A program made the position numbers and the translations under genes. A DNA stretch of 64,000 bases from Pegoplata infirma (taxonomy: Eukaryota; Arthropoda; Insecta; Diptera; Anthomyiidae). This document shows, one piece after another, positions 10,925-22,016 of this stretch; position 1 is the stretch's first letter; each line of letters begins with the position of its first letter. The stretch is from NCBI GenBank assembly GCA_963921195.1, contig OY992537.1, forward strand, positions 202,578,581-202,642,580, written 5' to 3'. Below the pieces are notes generated by a model. The model saw nothing but the letters and a program-made list of their open reading frames with translations, was not told where the DNA came from and did not search any database.

Positions 10925-13145
10925 TTTTAATAGGATCACAACGTTGGGCTTTGCTGAAACTTTGGCTTCAAATATGGACTCGGTTAGAATTTCAGACTGG
11001 AAGGTATCTAATGAATGCTATTTCTCGGACCATTACTAAATACTCTTCAGGATTGATCTTAAATTTCGAAGTCTTGTGAATGCACTGCAGCCTAAAGAAA
11101 TGGAGAAGCTAGTCAGCATACATGAATTGGAGAAATCTGTTAATTTAGTGACAACCACCCTTAGGGAAGCTTATCTTAAAATCCTGTCCAGAGCGCTTGC
11201 TACCGAAGAAGATCCATCAACCAGTCTACCATGGTCGGACATCAAGCTTCTAAGAACAGAAATTAGGAAACTCTTCAATAAGGCGAAGAAAGATAATGCG
11301 ATGGAAGACTGGGAGAAGTATCGTCTCATTTTTAATGCTTTTACAAAGGAACCTAAAAGGCGAAAAGAGAATCCTGGTATATTTTCTGTGGATATTTGGA
11401 GAGAACTACGGAGACGGAGAGACTCCGTAAAGTTCTTTCCAAAGCCCCCAGTGTAGCAGAATTTCTTAATAAGCCAGATGGATATTTTGCAGAAAGTAGT
11501 CAGGTTAGGTTAGGTTAGAGGTAGGGGAGTCAAAGACACATAGACCGGATGGTCCATAGCAAAACCACAGAAATTCCTCAGCGACGCTGATAGAACGCGT
11601 TTGTCATCATCACGAAATGTACTATTTGCTTTAGGTCGACATTCAAAAACCAGTCAGGAAACCATTGAACTTCTGATGGATACCCTTTTTCCGGGTTTCA
11701 AAGACGAGTTGAAGAGAGATATTCCTTTGGGTACACTTTCAAAAACTACAATTCCGGGAAATGAATTCATTAGAACAATGGTGGACTAATGCATGATTAC
11801 GTGGGCGGTCCGCTGTTTGAGCCCTACAAATCGGCAGAGCCTGATAGTATGTTTCCTCTTGCAGGAATCCATCGGGATAATCATGCCATGGCTACTACGC
11901 ATATTTATGGTTAATCTGGCATCAGGGTATATACCCTTGGAAGGGAGTGAGGTAAGGTTGGTAAAAGGCCACTGGAAAACATTGGTAAATGGCCACTGAC
12001 AAACGATAGGTCTCTAGTCCTAAAGTCGTTCATAGGATTTATACAGTGGTGGTGCGTCCAATTCTGCTGTATGGGACCAATGTCTGGTGACCTGCTTTAG
12101 AGACAAAAGGGAAATGTGTCTTCATCACGAGGGTATCTATGTGCGTTGTTGAGCGCCACTTTACCATTATGAAACCATCCAGGGAGTCTTGGATGAGGGG
12201 AATTCTTGGTAGTGGAGCCTTCATAAATTTTTATACGGATGGATCGAGGCCGCATGAACAAGTGGGCCTTGGAGCCTATTCGGAGGAGCTTGGGTTGAGC
12301 ATGGCTTAAAGATTACCGGATCATTGCAGTGTATACCAGGCAGAGATGCTGGTTATAATGGAAGTGGCTGACTAGTTGATCTGCAATGTATTGTCTACAA
12401 CTGCAGTCAACATCTATTCTGACAGTCAAGCCGCGGTCAAGTCTCTGGAGTCAATGTTTCAGAAAACAAGATCTGCCCTTAACATCCGCACGTCTTTAAA
12501 TGAGATGGCCAAGTAATTTGAAATACGACTCATATGGGTCCCAGGACACAGAGGTATTCCAGGGAATTTCAAAGCCGATGAGCTTGCAAGACTGGGAACT
12601 AACTAACTAGGTTACAACAGAATTGGAATGTGTTGGTATGCCTCTAGAAATAAGCAAAGCAAAACCTATGGCTTTGTTCCGTGACGGAGACTAACCAAAG
12701 ATGGGCAAATGTAGGGAAGTGTGAGACAACTCGACAGATTTGGCCTTCTCTTAAGCAGAAGCGCACAAGTGAGCTGATGTCGCTTCCAAGAGGAGAGATT
12801 TCGAGGGTGGATGCTATAATTACCGGACACTGTCTTATAGAGGTGCACGCAGAGCCGTTAAATGTGCCGTCGAATGACTTTTGACGGAGTTGCATGGAAG
12901 AGGAGTGGGAAACTATCAAGCACTTCATTTGCCATTGCCCAGCACTTTCTGCTCAGAGACTTGCTTCACTGGGATCTAGGGAGCTGCACGATCTTTCTGA
13001 TTTGTCGGATGTCAAAATTTAATATCCAAGGAGTTTTTTTTTAAAGGCAGGCACTAAGGAACCCTATTACAGGCTCGTGGTATCACGGACCACAGAGTCT
13101 GCATGTGTTGACATAAACCGTCAGGAGCAACTTACATCCTAACCT
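10925..13145 (+). pseudogene. LOA-type non-LTR retrotransposon pseudogene (endonuclease end to 3' tail, deleted)
   Basis: This is a degenerate plus-strand relative of the element at 39-44 kb. It begins near the endonuclease C-terminus (RISDWKVSNECYFSDH), continues through the linker (LFNKAKKDNAMEDWEKYRL), and has lost most of the RT palm. A short stretch at 12040-12120 matches the region after the RT (GTCTGGTGACCTGC), followed by a 200-bp deletion, then RNase H (12225-12600; IYSDSQAAVKS, WVPGHRGIPG with an in-frame stop before it). The terminal cysteine region reads CMEEEWETIKHFICHCPALSA, and a 3' UTR similar to 43836-43930 follows. Many stops and frameshifts are present. It lies head to head with the minus-strand remnant ending at 10915. 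Confidence 0.8.
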
Positions 13146-13520
13146 TAATTGAAGGTCGCCACGTGTTAAAATTTATCGAATTTGGCACTAATTTATTTTA
13201 AGTAAAAGTTTGTCACAACTTCTATGAAAGGGTCAAGATTTTTTTCTAAATTTCTTAACAGTGGAAAAACCGGTAATTTTTTGCAAATTTCAAATCCCAA
13301 AAACCGGTTGACCGATTTTAATATTTTATTGATATTAGTGTTTAGCGCATCAAAATTTGCCGGATATATTTTTTTTAAATTTTCAAAACAACAAAACTTT
13401 GATCGCCGGGCGACACAGGTTAATTTAATCCAATTGACCTTGAATTTGTACCACATTTTTTTAGAACTAGCGGAAAAAACTAACATCAAAGGTCAGAAAA
13501 GAAAAAAGCCTACCTATTAC
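13140..13520 (-). repeat. Dispersed repeat with GATCGCCGGGCG motif
   Basis: AT-rich sequence containing AAAACTTTGATCGCCGGGCG and CTATGAAAGGGTCAAG. An inverse relative lies at 52170-52740 (CGCCCGGCGATCAAAGTTT) and shorter pieces at 29925-29965 and 30430-30540. The small ORFs on both strands look incidental. I do not recognise the family. Confidence 0.5.
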
Positions 13521-13559
13521 CTAAATTTCTCTTCTTAGGACTTATCTTAGCATATATTA

Positions 13560-13859
<300 letters not shown>

Positions 13860-13924
13860 TTAAAAAAATTTGAGTAATTTTTATTAAAAAATTAAAATGG
13901 TTTTATTCTACCTTTAAAGTATTA

Positions 13925-14690
13925 TATTTTGAGTAGTTTTTTTCAAGCTCGAGGTCATTTTTTTCTTTGAAAATTAAAACTATGATATTTTTGTAGAATA
14001 ATTTACAAGAAAATTATTTTTCTGTTTCAAATTTATTTACGTGTTTCGGAATTTCTCAGATTCCATTGTCAAGACTATTTAGCATACATAAAAACCCTAT
14101 ACTACAAGTATAAAAGGGAATTTTAATGACAAGTTGCTAATGTTCAAAAAAAAATATTAATAAATGTTGAGCTTTACATTCATTGAGAATTAGAATAAGA
14201 AAATTTTTCATTCTCATAGTAAGATCACGATCGTCAAACAACCAACAAAACACTATTAAAAACAGATTTAATAGTTTTTCGTTGGTTATTTGACGATTGT
14301 GATCTTACTAAGAGATTATACAATTTTCTTCTTCTAATTCTCAATGAGAGTAAAGTAGAATATGTATTAATATTTTTGTTTGAACATTAGCGATTTGTCA
14401 TTTAAATTCACTTTGCTAGTTATAGTATAGGGTTTTTATATATGCTAAATAGTCCTGACAATGGAATCTGATAAATTTTGAAACACGTGAAGACTGAGAC
14501 TTCAAGATGACCCACATTAATAAATTTATAACAGAAAAATAATATTTGCTTAATAGTGTTGATAATGGAATCTGATAAATTCTGAAACACGTGACGAATA
14601 AGACTTAGAAAAATATTCTGTGAGAATATCATAGTTTTAATAAGCAAAGAAAATAATGACCTCGAGCTAAAATAAACCTACTCAAAAAAT
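13925..14690. repeat. Foldback element, about 770 bp, arms about 340 bp
   Basis: The sequence is an imperfect palindrome. Outer ends read GAGTAGTTTTTTTCAAGCTCGAGGTCATT and, inverted at the right, AATGACCTCGAGCTAAAATAAACCTACTC. The centre (14225-14290) pairs CGATCGTCAAACAACCAAC with GTTGGTTATTTGACGATTG. A short 150-bp version lies at 24637-24785 and a one-arm version at 25410-25700, so this is a dispersed family. No gene. Confidence 0.65.
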
Positions 14691-14699
14691 ATTTTATAA

Positions 14700-15715
14700 A
14701 AAATATTTTTTCTAAATTAACTAGTATTTTTAATTTTAATTTAAATGTTTTACCTTAAACTCAAACATTGACCTCTTATTAAATTGGCACGTTTCATAAT
14801 ATTTTTTTTTTGGTTTGGATATTTTTTTGATATGATGATAAAAATGATAATAAAATATTTACATATGATGTTTTATTAGTTGCAACAATGATTTATGGGA
14901 CATTTTTCACATAATATGCTGAAGTTTTAGAATATAATTTTTTTTATTGTTGTTTGTATTTCAAATATTCCCATAAGTCAAGTCAAGTGTATATGATTTT
15001 TTTGTACATGATGTTTAAAATGGAGATAAAAAGTTTTTTTTTGATATTTTATAATGAAAATAGAAAAAAAATATATATAAAATTAAATTTTGATAGGTTA
15101 TGTATAGATTTTTTTTTTAAATAAATCAAACATTATTTTATATAAATAAATTTAGGCGAATCAATGATTGAAAATTGATAAGAATTAAAAAATTTGGTGC
15201 AAGTGATTTGGAATTGAAAAAAAAACTTAAGAAATTTTTTAATTTAGTGCAAGTGATTTTTGTTGAGAATGTTTATCCATTGCAGTCAAAGAAAGCCAAA
15301 GCAGAAGAAAATGTCAAAATTAATTTAAACTTAAAGAAAAGTTACGACGTTCCGTAAAATGAGCTCAAAATTTGCATAGATATTTGTCTTCACGTTATTA
15401 GAAAGGCCACGCCTACTAAAGGGGGCGGTACGAAAAAAACTACGTTTTCTAATCCCCTGTGTTTAAGTGCAATACGAAACAAAAACAAAAATTATAGTCG
15501 GTCATGAACGACCATATACAACACTACACCAGTGTTATCTGGAATAGATGATCCAAGTTCAAACATTTACCGAATAGATCTATATTTGACAAGGGGTTTT
15601 ATTAATGTAAAAAATACGCACAACACAAATTTGATTGGAATCGGCTGGTATTTGTGGCCAATAGACGGATTTAACGAAATGTCGTGAGAAGTTTTTATAC
15701 TGGTTTAAGACAGAG
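14700..15715. other. AT-rich sequence without a gene
   Basis: I see no supported gene. A 60-codon open stretch at 15175-15357 lies in A-rich sequence and matches no family known to me. Confidence 0.5.
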
Positions 15716-15719
15716 AATG

Positions 15720-16370
15720 ATCTAATTACACCGTCCGACCAAAATTTTAAAAATAATCGTTGAACACGAACTGGATAGTATAGGTTTGAAACTAGAGACT
15801 AGATGTAGTAAAACTGCATTTACAGTTTTTCTTCTCCTTAATCCGTTTCCTTTTAAAGGGACTTCAAAGTTTTAGAGTACCAAATTTTATAAAATATTTT
15901 TTTTTTAATATTTGTGCTTGCCGTAGGCTGCCTTTAGGCATAGCAAATGAAAGAGGAGGATCTCCCCTAATTTTCCTATTTTATTATTTGTACATACCAG
16001 GAAAAAAGAGGTATGCTACACGTCCTTTAAAAAATGTATCCTTCAATATCATTCAAAATTTTCAACAAAATTTTTTGATAAAGTTTTCAATTGACTTTAT
16101 TCACATCCTTTTATCCCGACATGGCAAAATAAAAAATGTAAAAATTAGAGAAGATCCTCCTCTTTTATTTGCCATCACCAGTGTCATCCTTGGACAAGTA
16201 CAAATATTTCAAAAATATTTTACAAAATGTGTCCTTTTAAACTTTGAAGTCCTTTTAAAAGGAAACAGGATCACGAAATGAAAAACTGTAAATGCAGTGT
16301 TTCTCCATTTGATCTCTTCTTTCAGACGTATATATTGGATGTCGGACGGTGTTATAATCAGATTAAATTA
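15720..16370. repeat. Foldback element, about 650 bp; one-arm relative at 55.2-55.7 kb
   Basis: Outer arms pair ACACCGTCCGAC (15739) with GTCGGACGGTGT (16342). Inner arms pair GCATTTACAGTTTTTC with GAAAAACTGTAAATGC and CCTTTTAAAGGGACTTCAAA with TTTGAAGTCCTTTTAAAAGG. The middle also folds (GAGGAGGATCTCCCC at 15955, GAGAAGATCCTCCTC at 16147). A relative at 55205-55710 keeps the same order. It has no coding content. Confidence 0.65.
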
Positions 16371-17000
16371 AGACGTTACACTTTAAAAATCTTCAAAAAC
16401 AATTTTAGTCAAATTCCATTTTTAAATATTTTAGGGAAGATATATGAAAACGTTAATTGATTTAAAAGACCTGAGAAACTCTGTAATGTTAGTTTTTGGT
16501 CCCACTTTCTGACTAGAGTTAAATTTTTGTACAGTACAATTTTTTTTTGCATTTTTGCAAAAACGAGAATTGAGCTAGAAAAACTGAGAGACACGGGTAT
16601 TTTATTTTCGGCCCTTCTCTCAGAATTTTTTGGTCCGGTTTATGCGCACAGCCAAAATTTGAAATTTATTGGAGGGTGTAATAAGTGTTAAATAAATAAA
16701 AAGACTTAAGAGTCGTTAACTCAAGTGATATAAAAAGAACAATTTTACCCCACTCTAACTTATTTTTGTCTCCTTTTTACCCTTACAAACTAAAATTTCT
16801 AAATATATAATTTTTCTCATCTTTGTTGTTAATTCTGCGGGAGGATTTTTTGAAAATAGTAAAGGTACTAAAGTACAATTAATAAGCCATTCAACCTTAT
16901 TAAAATCTGAATTTCGAAAAGGTACTTTTTCAGATTTTTTTTTTTTTTTTTTGGCTTAACACTCAAAATATTTGGTAGGCAAAACAAATGAAAACCAAGT
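16371..17000. other. AT-rich sequence, no gene seen
   Basis: No gene or clear repeat boundary was found in this stretch. Confidence 0.4.
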
Positions 17001-17009
17001 GATAAAACA

Positions 17010-17678
17010 TTAGAAAACCATTCCAGTAATTATTCATTTGTTTTAACAAACATCAACATTTATTTTTTACAGTTAACAAAATTTTTTAAAATTAATAACA
17101 TTGAATATTAAAAAATAACGCCACTTTAATTTTTTACCAACAAATTCGAAAAAAATAACCTACGAAAACATTACAAATTAATTAATTTTGTGTTATTTTT
17201 ACCAAAAAATTAAAAAAAAATTATCTACGGAAACATTCAAAATAAATGATTTCGCAGGTTATTTTTACAATTTTTCTATTGAATTTTATTTTAAAAAATT
17301 TTTAATAAAATTTTTGGGGAATCGATCAGGCCATCAACTACATTCTGGCCCGACACTCTAGCCATCGTGCCAAAGTCACTTGATACAAACATGTTTTTAT
17401 ATTTCTAAAAATAATTTTTTGAATTTTTTTCCATAAAAAAATAACCCACACAAGTAGGTACAAACTAATGATTTTTGTTTAGAAATGCGAACAATTTAAG
17501 AAATATAACGTACACTAATCATTAAAAATTAAAAAAGAATCACTTATTTTTACTTACAGAACAAAAATAAATGACTTTAAAAATTGAATGCCAATTAAAG
17601 TCTTTATTTTTTATGTTGTTATTTTTGAAACAAATAACAGGAATAGTCATTTGTAAAAACTGAACATTAAACAAATGT
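17010..17678 (-). repeat. AT-rich dispersed repeat shared with 54830-55160
   Basis: The stretch containing ATTAAAAAAGAATCACTTATTTTTACTTACAGAACAAAAATAAATGAC is found in reverse complement near 55000-55080, together with the flanking AACATTAAACAAATG motif. This shows a second copy of one repeat. No ORF or family assignment. Confidence 0.5.
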
Positions 17679-18346
17679 TTTTATACCCTCCAACCACAGT
17701 ATGGGGGTATACTCACTTTGTCATTCCGTATGTAACACATCGAAATATCGGTCGGGGACCCCACAAAGTATATATAATATTGATCCATGATAGAATCTAA
17801 GACATTCTAGCGATGTCCGTCCGTCCGTCCGTCTGTAGAAATAATGATGCAGTCCAAACCAAAATTGATAGACCCCTGAAATTGGGCGCGAATATCTCTT
17901 ATGTTACTGGTAAGGTTAAGTTCGAAGATGGGCAAAATCGGACCAGGGGCAAAAAAGTTCCCCCTTGAAGAACTAAAACGACCCCTTTTTACGAGTTTTT
18001 TTTAATTTTTTCTCAACAAATTTAACATTTGTATGCCATATAATGTTCATAGACCTGCGCTTGGACCAAGGGGGTTAGAAAATTTGATTTTTTTCAGGCC
18101 GCCCTCCCTTGGGGGCGTGGTTATAGAAATTAATTAAAAATAACGAAAAAAAATTATTATTTAAGCGTAAATATCATAAACAAATAATTTGTTAACATAT
18201 ATAGCGGGGGTACAGGTGTCCCCCACCAGCTCCGCCGACGCCTTCCACCAAAAAAAAAAGACGCCCCTGCGATTTTTTTTTAATTTTAAACGTGTTGGAG
18301 GGTATAAAAGATTCGGCACAGCCGAATTTAACACTCTTACTTGTTT
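17679..18346 (+). mobile_element. DINE-1/Helentron-like non-autonomous element, copy 1
   Basis: It starts TTTTTATACCCTCCAACCAC and carries the block ATATATAATATTGATCC...GACATTCTAGCGATGTCCG, then a GTCC/GTCTG microsatellite. It ends with a hairpin ATTCGGCACAGCCGAAT and the terminal ACTCTTACTTGTTT. The plan (TATACCC start, central GTCY repeat, hairpin just before the 3' end, no terminal inverted repeats) is that of the DINE-1/HINE elements known from flies. Assignment to Helentrons is from family knowledge. No replicase gene. Confidence 0.65.
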
Positions 18347-18528
18347 CTTTTAAAAACGACAAAACGTAAAATTTTTGAAAATTTGAAACGTACTAGAGAG
18401 TTTTTAACTATTGTCTTGGCTACAATTTTTGTCTCAGTATTGGATCTAAAAACCTCAATGGTTTGGCTGTTATAGGCCAAAATATCCAAAAAAACGTGAC
18501 AAAAAGTGTTCAAATCGTCCCACCCTAA

Positions 18529-19243
18529 CCCAGTTAGCAACGTCCATGAGTCATCCTCAGTGACGAAGCGTAGACATGTCAGAGTCACTGCTGACATCCA
18601 CAAGACATCTCTATGTACTGGGTTGAGGACAGTTTAATACAAATTTTCAAAATGTCCTCATTCAAAGTCAGCAGTGGTCAGGGCTGACCTTCTGGGGACA
18701 TGTCACCTAAGACTTCTTTGGGAAAATGTCTGACGTAGGTCATGCGAAAATACAAAAAATGTTCGTATTTCCTTTAGTTTTTACTTTTTATCAATTTTCC
18801 TTTATAAATTATCTTTCTCATATTTAGAAAAAACTTTTCGCCTTTTTTAGTCCCAACTGGATTTGAACCTGGAACCTCCAGTTTATTAGTCTCACACATA
18901 ACAACTTGTTCCAAACTTTATTTTGAAAATTGTCTATTTATTACTTTTATTATACTTGATAGATTTTGATTTTATTGTAAATAAATCGATAATGTTGCCA
19001 TTTTTTTTTCTTGGAAATTGAGGAGTTGCTCAGATTTGAAATTCTTATTTAATATACTGCTATTCTGAAGACATTTCCTTTTAGACGTCTTTGAGGAATT
19101 GTCCACACTCTTAAAGCAAACATTCAGTGCTGACAATATTAGGACATGTCATTAAGGATTACCTATGATTTGTCAGTACCAGAAGACATTTCCTCAAGGA
19201 ATCACTGTGGAAATTTCCTCAGTGACACATTTTCCAACTGGGA
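18529..19243. mobile_element. Inverted-repeat element with CCCAGTT termini carrying a tRNA-like segment, copy 1
   Basis: Ends read CCCAGTTAGCAACG and, inverted, CCCAGTTGGAAAATG. Subterminal sequences contain repeated GTCACTGAGGA and GACATGTC motifs on both sides. The interior holds a tRNA-like block on the minus strand. A second copy in the opposite orientation lies at 61158-62582. Target duplications could not be fixed, so the superfamily is open. Confidence 0.65.
18840..18912 (-). other. tRNA-like segment with B box
   Basis: The minus strand reads GTTCCAGGTTCAAATCCAG, with a canonical B box GGTTCAAATCC. Upstream is AAGTTGTTATGTGTGAGAC, a weak A-box-like stretch, and downstream a T-rich run. 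The T stem does not pair well, so this is not a functional tRNA gene. It recurs in the other copy (62228-62290), where part of the B box is deleted. Confidence 0.5.
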
Positions 19244-20532
19244 ATGAAAGCTCGGGAATGTAAAATTTTAGTTTAAAAATTAGGATCTCGGGACCCCGAC
19301 ATATGTGTAGAGCTAGGCTATTCCATATTTTTCTTTATAGTACTTTCTTTTGAAAATATCATCCGTTTCGCTCTATCTCGCTTTGTTGTCGAGGTAGAGC
19401 CATTTTGAATTTTTAACTAAATTCTAAGAAGTGCACTTCCTCAATTCTAAGAAGAGAAATACGATAATTTTTTTTTAGTTTTTAACTAAACTTGAACTAA
19501 ATTGTTTTTGAAAAAATATGTCTTAAAAATAAAGAAATGTTTCTTAGACCGTTAATCCGTTTTTTTCCTCTCCCCTTTGAATAGGTAATTCTGATTTTTC
19601 TTCCCCATTTCCATTTGCAAGTTTCAGAAGAATCGGTGGGTGTCCTTTGAAAGGACAAATGCTTTTACAATACTCCGAATCAAAAATCTATGCAAATATT
19701 CAACTGACTATTTCTCATTTACAGGAAAATACTAGTAAATCACAGCAGACCGAAAAAGTAAGGTTAACTTTATGTTTTTGAGAAAACTAGAAAAAATCAG
19801 TGCATTATTTTGCTTTTATATTTCAAAAATAATTAAAAAAACACATACACATATGAATAAATACACAAATTTTAGTTTCTTACAACACAATAACAATTTT
19901 TTTATTTTTTTCGGATTTCTTTAAAAATATTCACTATAATTTTTTTTTTATAAATTTTTCTTTTAAAAATTCAATCAATGACGTCTTAACTACATACGCG
20001 TTATTATATTTTATTGATTGCTGACTACAAACAAATTATTTATTTTATTATTTGAATTCCACGAATAACCTTTTAAAGCTTCAATTTGTTACTGAAATGT
20101 TAAAATCCAAATAATACCACTGATTGACAACCACTTTTCATAATTTTTCTTTTGTGTATACATATTGGACAAAAAATGAAAGAAAAACAATATGACGACA
20201 GAGAAATCTAGAAAAACTGTTAGAATTTTCATAACATTTTTAGTTTATGGCAAAACATAAAAATGACATTTTGATACTTCATGTTGCAGGCAACCCTTAA
20301 CAAAAAGAGGAGCAAAGAAACAGAAAATGTCTAACAAAACAACAACAAAAAAAAATGTCATAGCAATCAAAGTTACCACAACATAAAACCGCAACAACAA
20401 ACCAAATAAGCAACAAAAAATATAACAAATGTTTACAACAAGAATACAAACACAACATACTAATACATACAAATATTTAGATAAACACCATTTCTTATAA
20501 TTTTTTAAAAAAATACATGTATTTCGATTTAA
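19244..20532. other. AT-rich sequence without a recognisable gene
   Basis: No gene was found. A 75-codon hydrophobic open stretch on the minus strand at 20245-20472 lies in low-complexity AACAACAAA sequence and is probably chance. Confidence 0.5.
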
Positions 20533-21243
20533 TTTTTATACCCTCCACTATAGTGATAAAGGGTTATAAGTTTCTCATTCCATTTGTAAAATCTCGAAAT
20601 ATTGGTATAGGACCCCATAAAGTATATATATTAATGATCCTCGATTGATTTTAAGACGAATTACCGATTACCGTACTGTCTGTTGAAAACCCGCTAACTT
20701 TTGAAAGATTTTACGGAGGCTCCTGAAGTTTGGCATACATTTTGGTCATTTACCTTGTCAGGTTGGTATTTGAATTCAACGAAATCGGTCTAGTTTTTCG
20801 CGAATTTACGAGATAAAAAACCCGCTAACTTTCGAACCACAATTCTGAGGATGCTTGTCGTTCCCCTGGTCTGGTTCGTATTAAATTTCAGCCAAATCCG
20901 TTCAAAAGTTATTAGAAAAACCGTGAATTTCAGTTTGGTTTCACATTAAATTCACGTGTTGAAAAATCCGAGCTTTAAAAAAACTTTAAAACATTGGTAA
21001 GCCAAAAAATTACTTAAAAAAGTATTTTTTCAACTCAAAAATATTTTTACCTAAAAAAAATTCCACTCGAAAAAAATTTTACACTTAAAAAAAAATATTA
21101 GTCATTTTTTTTTTTACAAAAATGAAAAAAAAGGTTTTTACTCAAAAAAAATATTTATAATCAAAATTGTTAATTTTTTTCATGTTATAAAATTTACTAT
21201 CCTTTAAAAAGGGCATTGTGGAAGGTATTCATATATTTAAAAC
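20533..21243 (+). mobile_element. DINE-like element, copy 2, 3' end missing
   Basis: It starts TTTTTATACCCTCCACTATAG and carries ATATATATTAATGATCC, then TCAGGTTGGTATTTGAATTC and AAAAAGGGCATTGTGGAAGG. It is cut just where other copies have the terminal hairpin; the next sequence is the CAGGCGCGGATCCA terminus of another element. The usual microsatellite is reduced to a few bases. Confidence 0.6.
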
Positions 21244-21396
21244 AGGCGCGGATCCACGGGGGGGGTGAAAGGAAATTCCCCCCTCCCCCAAACCGAACTC
21301 GAAAGAAAAAAAAAAGGAAAATAGGAAAAAAAAGAGAAAAAAGAAAGGAAAGAAAAGAAAGAGAAGAAAAGGAGAGTGAAAACGAAATAATCTGAA

Positions 21397-22016
21397 AACA
21401 AGTAAAAAAGTTAAATTCGGCCTTGCCGAATGTAGTGATACCCTCCACAATTTCTAAAATATTATTGCAAAACTTTATTTGAAAGAAAATCACTTTTGAA
21501 AAAAAAAAAAAATTTGTGAAAAAAAAAATTTCCACGAAAAAAAAATTTGGTAAAAAAAATCCGCAATTTTTTTCTTTTTTTGTCTCAAAATAAGTTGGTA
21601 CTTGTTTAAATACCAATTGGTGTTCAATTATGTTCACATAAGTCAACCAGCAGCCGAATTAAAGCATTTTGTATTTTTAGGTTATGTTGAATGTACTAAA
21701 ATTTTTGAGGTGTCATTACATTTTCGTTCATAACTTTTGAACCGCTGAACCGATATCGCTCAAATGCAATACCAAACTTCTCAGGAGAACTTCCAATAAA
21801 TATGTTAAGTTTCAGTCATCTCCGTGTAATATTTTGGCCGTGATCACCATTTCCACAGACAGACGGACAGACGGACATCGCTAGAATGTCTTAAAATCGA
21901 TCGGGGATCATGAATATATATACTTTATGGGGTCCCAGACCGATATTTCGATGAGTTACAAACGGAATGACAAACTTATATATACCCTCTATCACTAGAG
22001 TGGAGGGTATAAAAAA
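21397..22016 (-). mobile_element. DINE-like element, copy 3
   Basis: Minus orientation, complete. It begins ACAAGTAAAAAAGTTAAATT, then the hairpin ATTCGGCCTTGCCGAAT, and later has CAGACAGACGGACAGACGG. It ends ATCACTAGAGTGGAGGGTAT followed by AAAAA. The central part includes TTGAACCGCTGAACCGATAT, a block conserved in other copies. Confidence 0.65.

Noticed and set aside
11601..11999. Short plus-strand ORFs between 11.6 and 12.0 kb
   Set aside because: They are pieces of the frameshifted non-LTR pseudogene, not separate genes.
20245..20472. 75-codon hydrophobic ORF on the minus strand
   Set aside because: It lies in AACAACAAA-type low-complexity DNA; Val/Leu/Phe richness follows from composition, and no signal, promoter or homology is visible.
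21197..21646. 149-codon Phe/Ser-rich open stretch on the minus strand
   Set aside because: It crosses the boundary between two transposable elements and a G-rich/A-rich run; it is a product of base composition.
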